Of a DNA stretch of 64,000 bases, positions 1 to 8,263 are shown piece by piece. The notes under the pieces were generated by a model. That model saw only the letters and a program-made list of their open reading frames with translations, made no database searches and was not told the origin of the DNA. Source of the DNA: Arthrobacter sp. ISL-30 (GTDB taxonomy: Bacteria; Actinomycetota; Actinomycetes; Actinomycetales; Micrococcaceae); contig NZ_JAGGPK010000026.1 of the NCBI RefSeq assembly GCF_018613855.1, positions 39,795 to 103,794 on the forward strand, read 5' to 3'. The position numbers and the translations under genes are program-made. Position 1 is the first letter of the stretch. Each line of letters begins with the position of its first letter.

Positions 1-2
1 TA

Positions 3-257
3 CCCCTGCTCTGGCCGATCGTCATCAAGCCACCGAAGTTCTGGCGGAAGATTCCCGTGCTGAACGATATCTGGAGGTCCAACGGGGCATTGTCCGTGCC
101 GCTGCTGGGCAGGGCAGGCTCCAAACGGGAGTGGCTGGTCCTGATTCCGGTCAGCGGCTACGCGATGGTTGGCCTGTGCGTGGCTGCCTGGTCACTGGCA
201 GAGTCCCACGTTCCAGCGGCGACCGCGCTGCTCAAGAGCCTTGTGGGGATGCTTTAG
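3..257 (+). CDS. C-terminal end of a truncated membrane protein of unknown function
   Basis: An open frame runs from the window edge to a TAG at 255-257, and no start is visible because the gene begins outside the window. The visible 84 residues contain a basic stretch (IKPPKFWRK), a linker, and one hydrophobic segment around LVLIPVSGYAMVGLCVAAW near the C-terminus that could be a membrane helix. I do not recognise the family. The frame is followed at once by a long inverted repeat. The call rests on frame continuity, actinobacterial codon use and the hydrophobic segment only. Confidence 0.55.
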   Translation, partial: PLLWPIVIKPPKFWRKIPVLNDIWRSNGALSVPLLGRAGSKREWLVLIPVSGYAMVGLCVAAWSLAESHVPAATALLKSLVGML

Positions 258-271
258 CGCGCCTCGTTAAG

Positions 272-333
272 CAACTGACTCGCAGTTGTGGTCGTTAAAA
301 CTCGTCTTAACGACCACAACTGCGAGCCAGTTG
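272..333. repeat. 27-bp inverted repeat (REP-like or bidirectional terminator)
   Basis: Arms 272-298 and 307-333 are reverse complements over 27 bp with one mismatch, separated by an 8-nt loop. The core is cgcagttgtggtcgttaa. It lies between two convergent genes, so it can terminate both. A related core (gcagttggggtcgtta) occurs at the right end of the window, which favours a dispersed intergenic repeat over a simple terminator. Confidence 0.8.
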
Positions 334-349
334 GGTAAATGCGTGAGTC

Positions 350-613
350 TTAGCTTTCGCCAGCGGAGTCTGAGCGGCCAAGGATGGTCTGCGGGATCCA
401 GAAGGCCAGGGCGAACAGGACGAGGCAGACTGCCATAGGCCACGGGTTGTCCAGCGTCAGGAAGGACAGGGAGTAGATGGCGCCGAGGAACAGCGCGATC
501 ATGATCGCGAAGATGGCCAGGCTCGAGGCGAGGCTGTTCTCGTTCTCGACGGGCGTGCTGACTGAGTTCCTGGACGTTGATTCGTTCCTGGACGCTGCTT
601 CGTTCCTGGACAT
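350..613 (-). CDS. Small two-helix membrane protein
   Basis: This gene encodes 87 aa. The start at 613 was chosen because a GGAGGA ribosome-binding site lies about 6 nt upstream; a longer reading frame exists but would overlap deoC. The N-terminal third is polar with a repeated S-R-N-E pattern (MSRNEAASRNESTSRN). Two hydrophobic segments follow (SLAIFAIMIALFLGAIYSL and PMAVCLVLFALAFWIP). It starts 52 bp after the deoC stop on the same strand and is probably co-transcribed with it. Function is unknown; it resembles the small uncharacterised membrane proteins common in Micrococcaceae. Confidence 0.7.
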   Translation of the reverse strand: MSRNEAASRNESTSRNSVSTPVENENSLASSLAIFAIMIALFLGAIYSLSFLTLDNPWPMAVCLVLFALAFWIPQTILGRSDSAGES

Positions 614-665
614 TGATTCCTCCTCGGCCCCGCGGGGCTCAAACTGTGGCGGCTGCGGGCGCTCG

Positions 666-1361
666 TCAGTAGGCGGATGAACCTTGTTCACCCTTTGCTT
701 CACCGCCGACGATGGCAATTCCGGAGCTGGCGCCAATACGTGTTGCACCTGCAGCAATCATAGCCTGAGCGTCGGCGAGGGATCGCACTCCGCCCGATGC
801 CTTGACGCCCATGTCCGGGCCGACAGTGCTTCGCATCAGCGCAATGTCCTCGACGGTGGCACCTCCGCCGTTGAAGCCCGTGGAGGTCTTGACGAAGTCC
901 GCGCCTGCCTCGACCGCCGCTTCACATGCGAGAACCTTCTGTTCATCGCTCAACAGGGCGGTCTCGATGATCACCTTGAGGATGGCCTCACCTGCATGGA
1001 CAGCCTCGGCGACAGCCGTAATGTCGTCTACCAAGGTTCCCTTGTCGTTGGCGCGTGCGGCGGCGATGTTGATCACCATGTCGATCTCGTCGGCTCCGTC
1101 CAGCGCGGCGCCTCGCGCTTCAAAGGCCTTGACGTCGCTGGGGGTGGCTCCGAACGGAAAACCCACCACTGAACACGTCAGGACCCCCGTGCCTTTGAGG
1201 GCTTTGACCACGGTCTTCACCCACACGGGATTCACGCACACCGACTTGAAGCGGTACTCGGCCGCCTCGGCACAGAGCTTGAGGATTTCGGCTTCGCTGG
1301 CCTCGGGCTTGAGCAGGGTGTGGTCGATGTAGGAGGCGATCGTGGCGGCGTCGATGCTCAT
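666..1361 (-). CDS. deoC: Deoxyribose-phosphate aldolase
   Basis: Cytosolic class I aldolase of deoxynucleoside catabolism, splitting 2-deoxyribose 5-phosphate into glyceraldehyde 3-phosphate and acetaldehyde. The 231-aa product starts [20 protein letters not shown], as DeoC proteins do. It carries the Schiff-base lysine in DFVKTSTGF, the second conserved lysine in LKVIIET, and the glycine-rich phosphate site [10 protein letters not shown]. The ATG at 1361 has GGAAGGA 5 nt upstream; an earlier in-frame start at 1412 lacks such support. The length is normal for the family. Purine nucleoside phosphorylase, the preceding step in nucleoside salvage, is encoded 11 kb away. Confidence 0.95.
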   Translation of the reverse strand: MSIDAATIASYIDHTLLKPEASEAEILKLCAEAAEYRFKSVCVNPVWVKTVVKALKGTGVLTCSVVGFPFGATPSDVKAFEARGAALDGADEIDMVINIAAARANDKGTLVDDITAVAEAVHAGEAILKVIIETALLSDEQKVLACEAAVEAGADFVKTSTGFNGGGATVEDIALMRSTVGPDMGVKASGGVRSLADAQAMIAAGATRIGASSGIAIVGGEAKGEQGSSAY

Positions 1362-1464
1362 GGCGGTCCTTCCGTGGCGGGCCTTGTGGGCTAGGGATGC
1401 CGCGTTGATCACGGCTCGTCAGGTGACCATCTTGCCACAGGGAAAATGGGCCACATCGAATACC

Positions 1465-2325
1465 CTAGGCAGCCACCTGCGGCCGGTCGGCCAACTGGCC
1501 GCTCTCTTCGAGCAGGCGCGCCGAGCAAATCCCGGCTGCCGCCTCGGCGGACACCATGAGGCCAAGCCGGACGCCGTCGAACGACGCCGCGTCCCCGATG
1601 GCCCAGATTCCCGAAACCGTGGTGCTGAAGTCCTTGGCCACGGCGATTCCGCCGCCAGGTGCGGTGCGCAGTCCGGCGCTGAGCGCCAGCTCGTCCTTCG
1701 GCGACCGTTCCTCTGCCAAAACTACGAGGTCGGCGTTCATCCTGCTGCCGTCCTCAAACAGGATTCCCGCGGCCGGCAGCACGGAGCCTGCCACGGTGGG
1801 GACGACGGCGGCAGGCCGCTCAGTTGTCCGGATGGGGCGGACACCGCGGGCCCGAAGAACGGCCTCGGCCTGACCTGCGCTCGGGCCTGTACCCACCAGG
1901 ATTCCCAAGGGGCGTCGGCCCAAAACCCGCGTGACCTCCTTGACGGCCTTGCCGATCCCGGCGGCATCGTCAACGGTGGAGTAGCTGAGGCAGCGGGTGG
2001 CACCCTCGACAGGGGGAAGGGCCGGGGCCGCACCGGTAGCGATCACGAGCAGGTCATAGCGGAACTCCATGCCGTCGGCGGTGGTGACGCTGTGCCCTTC
2101 CGGGTCGATGAACGCCGCTGGCTGCCCGAAGCGGACGGACACCTGCGGGAGGGCGGCCAGCTGGAGCAGCTCTTCGGTGCAGTCGTCCCTGTTGCTCAGG
2201 ACGGTGATGCTGCCGGTGAAGCCTTTGCGGTCCAACTGCCGCACCAGGGCCTGGGCGGATTGCCCCGCACCGGCGATGACGATACGTGTTGGATTGGGTG
2301 CCGTGGTGGATGCGGTGGCGGACAT
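1465..2325 (-). CDS. Short FAD/NAD(P)-dependent oxidoreductase
   Basis: 286 aa with a Rossmann FAD motif near the N-terminus (VIAGAGQSA), the LLVIATGAAP segment, a second nucleotide-binding region (GILVGTGPSAG) and the C-terminal FAD motif GIWAIGDAA. It resembles the N-terminal flavin module of NirB or rubredoxin-type reductases but lacks any iron-sulfur or reductase domain, and is shorter than typical members of about 400 aa. The second NAD-binding glycine motif is weak. It lies downstream of the nirB-cobA-hemD operon on the same strand but after a hairpin and a 259-bp gap, so it is probably transcribed separately. AAAGGG precedes the ATG. The electron acceptor is unknown; a role in nitrate or nitrite assimilation is inferred from position only. 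Confidence 0.75.
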   Translation of the reverse strand: MSATASTTAPNPTRIVIAGAGQSAQALVRQLDRKGFTGSITVLSNRDDCTEELLQLAALPQVSVRFGQPAAFIDPEGHSVTTADGMEFRYDLLVIATGAAPALPPVEGATRCLSYSTVDDAAGIGKAVKEVTRVLGRRPLGILVGTGPSAGQAEAVLRARGVRPIRTTERPAAVVPTVAGSVLPAAGILFEDGSRMNADLVVLAEERSPKDELALSAGLRTAPGGGIAVAKDFSTTVSGIWAIGDAASFDGVRLGLMVSAEAAAGICSARLLEESGQLADRPQVAA

Positions 2326-2445
2326 GGGAGTGGCCCTTTCGCTGGATTGACCTGGTGGGTACGTGCTTGGCTCCAGCGTAGGGGCGCGGTTTTTCGGCGG
2401 TGTTTCCCCGTTGTTGCCCTCCGGGGACTGGCCGTTCGCTGATGT

Positions 2446-2459
2446 TTACCGGCCGGTAA
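2446..2459. promoter_or_regulatory. 14-bp perfect palindrome, candidate operator
   Basis: ttaccggccggtaa is a perfect palindrome located 121-134 bp upstream of the FAD oxidoreductase start and downstream of the hemD-end hairpin. Its position and symmetry suit a dimeric regulator of the oxidoreductase gene. The regulator is not identified. Confidence 0.4.
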
Positions 2460-2506
2460 TAACGTGCATCACACTTAGTGGTCGGGGCGTCCTGTCCACT
2501 CATGAA

Positions 2507-2543
2507 AATGCCCCGCACCAGCACAGTGCTGGCACGAGGCATT
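2507..2543 (-). terminator. Imperfect hairpin after hemD
   Basis: Outer arms aatgcc/ggcatt and inner arms ccagcac/gtgctgg form an imperfect stem 42-78 nt downstream of the hemD stop, as expected for the end of the nirB-cobA-hemD transcript. There is no strong U-tract. Confidence 0.5.
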
Positions 2544-2584
2544 CGCACTGACTCTTGGCTGGCAGGCGGACATGCCAGGCGGAC

Positions 2585-3772
2585 TCAGACGCGGATCCGG
2601 TACCCCCGCTTGACGACTGTCTCGACGAGTTTTCCGTCAGGCAACGAGGACCGCAGTCGGCTTACCGTCATGTCCAGCGCATGGACGGAGCCGCGCAGTT
2701 CCAGGAGTTCGGACAAGGACTCCCGGGACAGCACCGCGCCGCCGGCGCCCAGGAGGGCCCGGAGCAACAGCAGGGGCGCGGGAGCCAGGTCCACCGCCTC
2801 GCCATTGATCCGCAGTGAGCGGCCTCGCAGCTCGATGTTTCCGCTGCGGGTGTCAAGCCTGCGGACGTGGTTCAGGGCCAGGTGCTCGCAGACGAGGCGG
2901 ATCAGGGCGCCCATCCGGTAGCGCTCCGGAATCAGGGGAGTGAGTCCGGCGTCGACCAGTGGCTGCGCGGTGACCGGGCCGACGGCGGCAACAGTAACGG
3001 TGCCCTTGAGGCTCTCAATCAGCTGGCGGTACATGCCCATCTCGTGGGCTGTGCTCCACATGGCGTCCACGGCGGGCGCGCTGGTGAAGGTTAGGACATC
3101 CAGGTTTCCGCTGCATACGGCTTCGATCAGGCGGGGCAGCCTGTCCTCGCCGTCGGGCTTGACCCAGCGGTACGGCGTCACGGTCAGCACATTGGCTCCC
3201 GACATCCGGAGCCGCTCAAGCTGCCGCACATCGGTGTAGCCGTGAAGCTGCACCGCCACGGTCTTTCCCCGGACGCCCTCGGCCAGGAGCATGTCCACCA
3301 GCGTGGCGGTGGTCTCGTCACTGCTGATTCCGACGTCGGCAAGCCCGGCTGCGCGCACGGCGCCCCGTGCCTTGGGGCCACGGACGAACATCCGGCAGGC
3401 GGACAGCGTCTCGAGGAGCTGCTCGCCGATTCCGAAGGAGTCCGCAGCCTCACACCAGCGGCGCATCCCGTAGGCCGTCGTCGCGATGCAGATGTCCGGC
3501 TGGGCGGTGATGATGGCACGCGTGTCTTCGATCAGCCGTACGTCCTCCTGGACCGGCGCGATTTTCAGCGCCGGTGCATGCAGGACTTCAGCGCCACGGC
3601 GCTCCAGGGCTTCAATGAGGTCCCGGGAGCGTCGATGGGAAGTAACGCCGATGCGGAAACCATCCAGGGGGGCTTCCACCGGATCGAGTGCGGCGGTCTC
3701 CTGTGGGGCAGATGCCTGCAGGGCCGCGGCGGGCGCCGCGACCTCTGCAGGAAGTGTCTTAACAAGGCTCAT
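2585..3772 (-). CDS. hemD: Uroporphyrinogen-III synthase with C-terminal winged helix
   Basis: 395 aa. Residues about 40-295 form a HemD-like domain (FRIGVTSHRRSRDLIEALER near the start, YRWVKPDG and VDVLTFTSAPAVDAMW-type segments), which closes and rearranges hydroxymethylbilane to uroporphyrinogen III. Residues about 300-395 form an OmpR-type winged helix ending DMTVSRLRSSLPDGKLVETV then KRGYRIRV. This fused architecture is widespread in actinobacteria. The start at 3772 has AAAGGA 6 nt upstream, 11 nt after the cobA stop; a start at 3787 would overlap cobA. Together with cobA it supplies sirohaem precursors to NirB. The winged helix could mean DNA binding, but this is unproven. Confidence 0.9.
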   Translation of the reverse strand: MSLVKTLPAEVAAPAAALQASAPQETAALDPVEAPLDGFRIGVTSHRRSRDLIEALERRGAEVLHAPALKIAPVQEDVRLIEDTRAIITAQPDICIATTAYGMRRWCEAADSFGIGEQLLETLSACRMFVRGPKARGAVRAAGLADVGISSDETTATLVDMLLAEGVRGKTVAVQLHGYTDVRQLERLRMSGANVLTVTPYRWVKPDGEDRLPRLIEAVCSGNLDVLTFTSAPAVDAMWSTAHEMGMYRQLIESLKGTVTVAAVGPVTAQPLVDAGLTPLIPERYRMGALIRLVCEHLALNHVRRLDTRSGNIELRGRSLRINGEAVDLAPAPLLLLRALLGAGGAVLSRESLSELLELRGSVHALDMTVSRLRSSLPDGKLVETVVKRGYRIRV

Positions 3773-3783
3773 GGAATTTCCTT

Positions 3784-4818
3784 TCACGCCTCCAACAGGG
3801 AAGCCGCCAGGCGGTCGAGATCGGCCGCCGCTTCGGCATGATTGCGGTTGGCTTCAGCCACCCGAACCACCTCGCCAATCACCAGGACAGCGGGGTTGCT
3901 GCAGTCCGTCGCCGCAGTAACGATGCTTCCAAGGTCGGCAATGGTGGTGCGCTGCCCGGGACGGTAACCGCGTTCGACCACAGCCATAGGCATGTCAGCT
4001 TGCATGCCTGCTCGGCGAAGACCTGCTGCGAGCTGGGGAAGCGTGCCGATACCCATCAGGATAACGATGGTTCCGCCGAGGCCCGCGAGGTGCTTGTGTT
4101 CCTTTTCCGTCAGCGGGGCATGACCGGAGACCACGGTGAACATGTGGCTGACTTCGCGATGGGTTACGGGGATTCCTGCCGCGGCAGGCACTGAGATGGC
4201 GCTCGTAACACCGGAAACCACGCGAACCGGGACGTTGGCGGCAACGCAGGCAGCTACTTCTTCGCCGCCCCGGCCGAAGACATAAGGGTCTCCGCCCTTG
4301 AGCCTGACCACGTTCTTGCCGGTCAGGGCTGCCTCGACCATGAGCTTTTCGATGTCGCGCTGGCCGACCTTGTGGTGGCCCGGCGTCTTGCCGACATCCA
4401 CGAGCTCTCCGCTGGTCAGCCTTGTCAGCTCGCTGCAGGGGGCCAGCCGGTCATAGAAGACGACGTCGGCATCCCGGAGCGCGTTCACTGCTCCCACCGT
4501 GAGCAGATCCACCGTGCCGGGGCCGCCGCCCACCAGGGTGACGTGTCCCTCCGGTCCCGCCGGCGGTTCAACTGATACCGGGATGCCAGCCTCGCGGCAG
4601 CGCTGAAGCAGCGCGTCCCAGCCGGGTTCGCCGTCGTCCACTGCCGCCACCAGGAACGGACGCTCGGGCAAGGGACCGTCATTCGGGCCGCCGTCGGGAA
4701 CGCTCAGGCGATAGACGATGGCGCCGGCTGCCTGGTAACGGCGTACTGCCTGCCGGGCGGACTTTTCCGAACCTGTGACCAGTACTTCACGGCCGTTGAG
4801 GTCGATGTTGAGCTGCAT
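3784..4818 (-). CDS. cobA: Uroporphyrinogen-III C-methyltransferase (sirohaem pathway)
   Basis: SAM-dependent methylation of uroporphyrinogen III to precorrin-2. The 344-aa protein has a short N-terminal segment (MQLNIDLNGREVLVTGSEKS) resembling the start of CysG-type sirohaem synthases, but lacking their full NAD and ferrochelatase module. A complete SUMT domain follows from about residue 98: VTLVGGGPGTVDLLT, the VFYDRL segment, GKTPGHHK, VVRLKGGDPYVFGRGGEE and the VVSGVTSA region. The ATG at 4818 lies 8 nt after the nirB stop, so the two genes form an operon. The precorrin-2 dehydrogenase/ferrochelatase needed to finish sirohaem is not in the window. Confidence 0.93.
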   Translation of the reverse strand: MQLNIDLNGREVLVTGSEKSARQAVRRYQAAGAIVYRLSVPDGGPNDGPLPERPFLVAAVDDGEPGWDALLQRCREAGIPVSVEPPAGPEGHVTLVGGGPGTVDLLTVGAVNALRDADVVFYDRLAPCSELTRLTSGELVDVGKTPGHHKVGQRDIEKLMVEAALTGKNVVRLKGGDPYVFGRGGEEVAACVAANVPVRVVSGVTSAISVPAAAGIPVTHREVSHMFTVVSGHAPLTEKEHKHLAGLGGTIVILMGIGTLPQLAAGLRRAGMQADMPMAVVERGYRPGQRTTIADLGSIVTAATDCSNPAVLVIGEVVRVAEANRNHAEAAADLDRLAASLLEA

Positions 4819-4826
4819 GGCTACCC

Positions 4827-7445
4827 CTATTCGCTGCTGGACCGTACCGGAATGCTGGAGGCGATGAGCACGCCGCCCTTTTCCTCGTTCGTGGCGGGAC
4901 GGATCTGTCCGCGCTCCGGAACGAAGGAGATCGATTCGTCTTTCTGGTTCGGGGCGTTCACGAAGGAGCGGAAGCGGCGCAGGCGCTCCGGATCCTTCAG
5001 GGTCTCGGCCCACTCGTCCTGGTAGTTGTCGACGTGCTTCGCCATGGCTGCCTCAAGGTCTTCGGCGATGCCCAGGGAATCGGTGACCACTACGTCTTCC
5101 ACGTGCTTCAGGCCGCCGTCGAGCTCTTCCTGCCAGCGGGCCGTGCGCTGCAGGCGGTCGGCAGTGCGGATGTAGTACATCAGGTAACGGTCGATGTACT
5201 TGATCAGGGTTTCGTCGTCCAGGTCCTTGGCCAGGAGCTGGGCGTGGGCGGGGGTAGCTCCACCGTTGCCGCCGACGTACAGGTTCCAGCCATCGGCCGT
5301 GGCGATGACGCCGACGTCCTTGCCGCGGGCCTCAGCGCATTCACGGGCACAGCCGGACACGCCCATCTTGAGCTTGTGGGGGCTGCGGAGGCCGCGGTAT
5401 CGCAGCTCCAGGTTGATGGCCATGGCCACAGAGTCCTGGACGCCGAACCGGCACCAGGTGGAACCGACGCAGGACTTCACCGTGCGCAGGCTCTTGCCGT
5501 AGGCCTGGCCGGATTCGAAGCCGGCTTCCACCAGTTCCTTCCAGATTTCCGGAAGCTGCTCGAGGCGGGCACCGAACATGTCGATCCGCTGGCCGCCGGT
5601 GATCTTGGTGTAGAGGCCGTACTTTTCAGCGACGGCGGCAATGACGCCAAGGCCCTTCGGGGTGATCTCGCCGCCGGCGATGCGCGGGACCACCGAGTAG
5701 GTGCCGTCCTTCTGCATGTTGGCCAGTGCGCGGTCGTTGGTGTCCTGCAGGGTGCCGCGGCCGGCATCCAGGACGTAGGCGGAGTGCTGGCTTGCGAGGA
5801 TGGAGGCGATGGTGGGCTTGCAGATATCGCAGCCGGCGCCGGTGCCGTACTTGGCCATGATCTCTTCGAAAGAGGTCAGTTCCAGGACCCGGATGGCATC
5901 GAACAGTTCCTGGCGGGAGAGTTCGATGTGCTCGCAGAGGGCCTTGGAGACCTCGACGCCGGACTTGGTCAGCTCGCTTTCCAGCAGCTTCTTCAGCATC
6001 GGGACACAGGAACCACAGCTGGTTCCGGCGCGCGTGCAGCCCTTCAGTTCGCCGAGTTCCTGGACGGGAGCGCTGCCCTCGCAGGCGCCGCAACCGTTGA
6101 TGTTGTCGCGGATGGTTCCGGCGGTGACGTTGTTGCAGGAGCAGAGGATCGCGTCGTCCGGAAGTTCGGTTTCCGGAGCGTCGCCGCCGCCGGCAGCCGT
6201 GAGGTAGGCGCCCGGCTCGCCGGGAAGCTCGCGGCCCAGAAGCGGACGGAGGCTGGTGTAGGGGGTGGCGTCGCCGACGAAGATGCCGCCCAGGAGGGTC
6301 TTGGCGTCGTCGGTCGTGACAACCTTCTGGTAGACGCCGCGGGCAGGGTCGGCGTAGACGATCTCAAGGGAGTGCTCGGTCTTCGCAAAAGCGTCACCGA
6401 AGCTGGCGACGTCCACACCGGAGAGCTTGAGCTTGGTGGCGGTGTCGAAACCGGGGAACGTCGCTTGGCCGCCGTGGAGGCGGTCTGCGACGATTTCGGC
6501 CATGGTGTTGGCCGGTGCGACCAGGCCCAGGCACATGCCGCCGTAGTTGGCCACTTCGCCGATTGCCCAGATTCCGGGAACTTCGGTGGCGCAGTAGTCA
6601 TTGATCACGACGCCGCCGCGCTGGCCCAGGCTGAAGAGCGGCTCCTCGCCCTCCGCCGGCCGGAAGAGTTCATCGCGCGGCCGGACGCCAATTGCGACGA
6701 TCACGATGTCAGCGTCGATGATGCGCTCGTCAGCCATCAGGACACCGGTAACCTGGCCCTCTTCGTCAGTCAATACTTCCGAAGGGAAGACGCCGCCGTG
6801 GATTTCGAAGCCCTTGGCTTTGATGAGGCGGCTCATTGCCTGACCCGCGCCCTCATCCAGCTGTGTGGCCATCAGCCACTGCGCACCGTCGATGACGATC
6901 GGGGTAGCGCCCAGCTGCTCGGTACCAGCTGCGGACTCGAGTCCGAGCAGCCCGCCACCGATGGTGACGGCCTTAACCTTGCGGCCCAATTTCTCGCCCA
7001 GCTCGGCGATGGCCTTGTTAATGGCCCACACGTCTTCGAGCGTGCGGTAAACGTGGGTGTGCTCGGCGCCGGGGATGGGGAGTCGGGCGGCATTAGAACC
7101 CGTTGCGACTACCAGGTCGTCGTATTCGTACTTGTTGCCAGCGGCCGTGAGGACGGTCTTGGCAACGGGGTCGATCTTGACGGCACGCTCGCCAGTTTGC
7201 AGCGTCAAGGCTTCGTGCTCCCACATGGAGGCCTTGCCCAGGGTAAGGTCAACGTCGGTTTGGGTCAGGGCCTTGCTCAGCGCTACACGGTCGTAGGGAA
7301 GGTGGGCTTCTTCGGTGAGCACCGTAACCTGCCAGCCTTCAAGACCGCGGTTGTACATGGCGTCGGCGAAACGGTGGGCCGCAGGGCCGCCTCCGACGAC
7401 AACGATGCGGCGCGGGTTCTCTGTACTTGAAGTGTGTCCGGTCAC
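4827..7445 (-). CDS. nirB: NAD(P)H-dependent nitrite reductase, large subunit
   Basis: Cytosolic assimilatory reduction of nitrite to ammonium with NirD. The 872-aa product has an FAD/NAD oxidoreductase module (GGG at residues 18-20; GVRPRDEL; GIWAIGEVA), a BFD-like [2Fe-2S] domain (C435 and C437 in CSCNN, then GCGACEG, GTSCGSC) and a C-terminal sirohaem/[4Fe-4S] reductase domain. Its four ligands are C659 and C665 (CVGSTWC) and C699 and C703 (CAREC). I chose the GTG at 7445, preceded by AAAGG at a proper distance; a reading frame opening at 7562 would cover the regulatory box. It heads the operon with cobA and hemD. Length is normal and all cofactor ligands are present. A GlnR-like box lies 69-106 bp upstream. 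Confidence 0.96.
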   Translation of the reverse strand: MTGHTSSTENPRRIVVVGGGPAAHRFADAMYNRGLEGWQVTVLTEEAHLPYDRVALSKALTQTDVDLTLGKASMWEHEALTLQTGERAVKIDPVAKTVLTAAGNKYEYDDLVVATGSNAARLPIPGAEHTHVYRTLEDVWAINKAIAELGEKLGRKVKAVTIGGGLLGLESAAGTEQLGATPIVIDGAQWLMATQLDEGAGQAMSRLIKAKGFEIHGGVFPSEVLTDEEGQVTGVLMADERIIDADIVIVAIGVRPRDELFRPAEGEEPLFSLGQRGGVVINDYCATEVPGIWAIGEVANYGGMCLGLVAPANTMAEIVADRLHGGQATFPGFDTATKLKLSGVDVASFGDAFAKTEHSLEIVYADPARGVYQKVVTTDDAKTLLGGIFVGDATPYTSLRPLLGRELPGEPGAYLTAAGGGDAPETELPDDAILCSCNNVTAGTIRDNINGCGACEGSAPVQELGELKGCTRAGTSCGSCVPMLKKLLESELTKSGVEVSKALCEHIELSRQELFDAIRVLELTSFEEIMAKYGTGAGCDICKPTIASILASQHSAYVLDAGRGTLQDTNDRALANMQKDGTYSVVPRIAGGEITPKGLGVIAAVAEKYGLYTKITGGQRIDMFGARLEQLPEIWKELVEAGFESGQAYGKSLRTVKSCVGSTWCRFGVQDSVAMAINLELRYRGLRSPHKLKMGVSGCARECAEARGKDVGVIATADGWNLYVGGNGGATPAHAQLLAKDLDDETLIKYIDRYLMYYIRTADRLQRTARWQEELDGGLKHVEDVVVTDSLGIAEDLEAAMAKHVDNYQDEWAETLKDPERLRRFRSFVNAPNQKDESISFVPERGQIRPATNEEKGGVLIASSIPVRSSSE

Positions 7446-7513
7446 TGGTGGGCCTTTCGCATATGTTGCAGAAGGAGCTCCGCAACTTTGTCTATCCAGA
7501 CTATGGATCAGCA

Positions 7514-7551
7514 GTTTCGCTTCAGTTTCCCGATTGTTTCGTGATCTTAAC
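7514..7551. promoter_or_regulatory. GlnR-like nitrogen-control box between nirB and nirD
   Basis: Read on the minus strand, four 5-mers recur with exact 11-bp phasing: gttaa, gaaac, gaaac, gaaac (at 7547-7551, 7536-7540, 7525-7529, 7514-7518). The actinobacterial GlnR consensus is gTnAc-n6-GaAAc-n6-GtnAc-n6-GAAAc, and 18 of 20 specified positions agree. The box is 69-106 bp upstream of nirB and about 175 bp upstream of nirD. nirBD are established GlnR targets in Streptomyces and Mycobacterium. Confidence 0.65.
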
Positions 7552-7725
7552 TTCTGCATCACGAACAGATTTCGGGGCGAGTGAGGTCTCTTTTACGAGC
7601 CGGACACATTCTTTGCATTCCAACGAAACACCGGACGCCTACCTTGATGTTGTGGCCGCAATGGCCCGGGCCTGGTTGGCGGTAGAGGTTCCGCCGGCTC
7701 AACAGGCTTAGCGAGAGGGGCTGAA

Positions 7726-8097
7726 ATGACCGTAATTCTTGAACGCGTTGAGGGACAGGCTGCCGAAGCAGGCGCTGCCAGCTGGCACCCGGTATGCCCG
7801 GTAGACGAGCTGGAACTGGCCTGGGGAGAGGCAGCATTGATCGAGGGACGCCAGATTGCGCTGTTCCGTATCGCTCCCGGGGAGGTCTTTGCCGTGACCC
7901 AGCAGGATCCCGCCACCCTGGCCAATGTCATGGCCCGCGGCATCATCGGATCCCGGGGCAGCCGTCCCACGATTGCCTCGCCGCTGCACAAGGAGGTCTA
8001 CGACCTCGAGACAGGCGAATGCTTTACCAACCCTGAACTGAGCCTCGCGACTTACCAGACCCGCGTGGTTGACGGTTACCTTGAGGTAGCTGTCTAG
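7726..8097 (+). CDS. nirD: Nitrite reductase small subunit
   Basis: 123 aa with the Rieske-like beta fold of NirD (WHPVCPVDELELAWGEAALI, then GRQIALFRI, PLHKEVYDLETGECF and a C-terminal strand VVDGYLEVAV). As usual for NirD, the Cys/His ligands of a true Rieske cluster are absent, so it is a structural partner of NirB without its own iron-sulfur centre. The ATG has a GAGAGGGG site upstream. Unlike the common nirBD order, it is transcribed away from nirB, across a 280-bp gap that holds the GlnR-like box. Length is normal. Confidence 0.93.
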   Translation: MTVILERVEGQAAEAGAASWHPVCPVDELELAWGEAALIEGRQIALFRIAPGEVFAVTQQDPATLANVMARGIIGSRGSRPTIASPLHKEVYDLETGECFTNPELSLATYQTRVVDGYLEVAV

Positions 8098-8176
8098 GCA
8101 GTAGTTTCCGCCGCTTCCCGGCTTTCCGGTGCTTCCTGACTTTAGGGGGCGGCAAATTCAACCTCCAACGCTCATG

Positions 8177-8206
8177 CTGGCCGGCTCCGAATTCGGAGCC
8201 GGCCAG
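8177..8206. terminator. 30-bp perfect palindrome, bidirectional terminator
   Basis: The two 15-nt halves, meeting at gaattc, are exactly self-complementary and sit between convergent nirD and the phosphohexomutase gene. A short run of gtttccggc repeats follows at about 8211-8250. Confidence 0.85.
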
Positions 8207-8263
8207 AGGCGTTTCCGGCCCAGCTTGTTTCCGGCTTTGTTTCCGGCCGGTTTTGGCCGAGCG

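Noticed and set aside
5034..7430. 798-aa open frame on the plus strand opposite nirB
   Set aside because: The minus-strand frame encodes NirB with all cofactor ligands. The opposite frame has no family resemblance and arises from high-GC third-position bias.
7726..8097. NirD as a Rieske iron-sulfur ferredoxin
   Set aside because: The CxH and CxxH ligands are missing, as is normal for NirD.
8177..8206. Operator function for the 30-bp palindrome
   Set aside because: It lies between two convergent stop codons, so termination is the simpler explanation.
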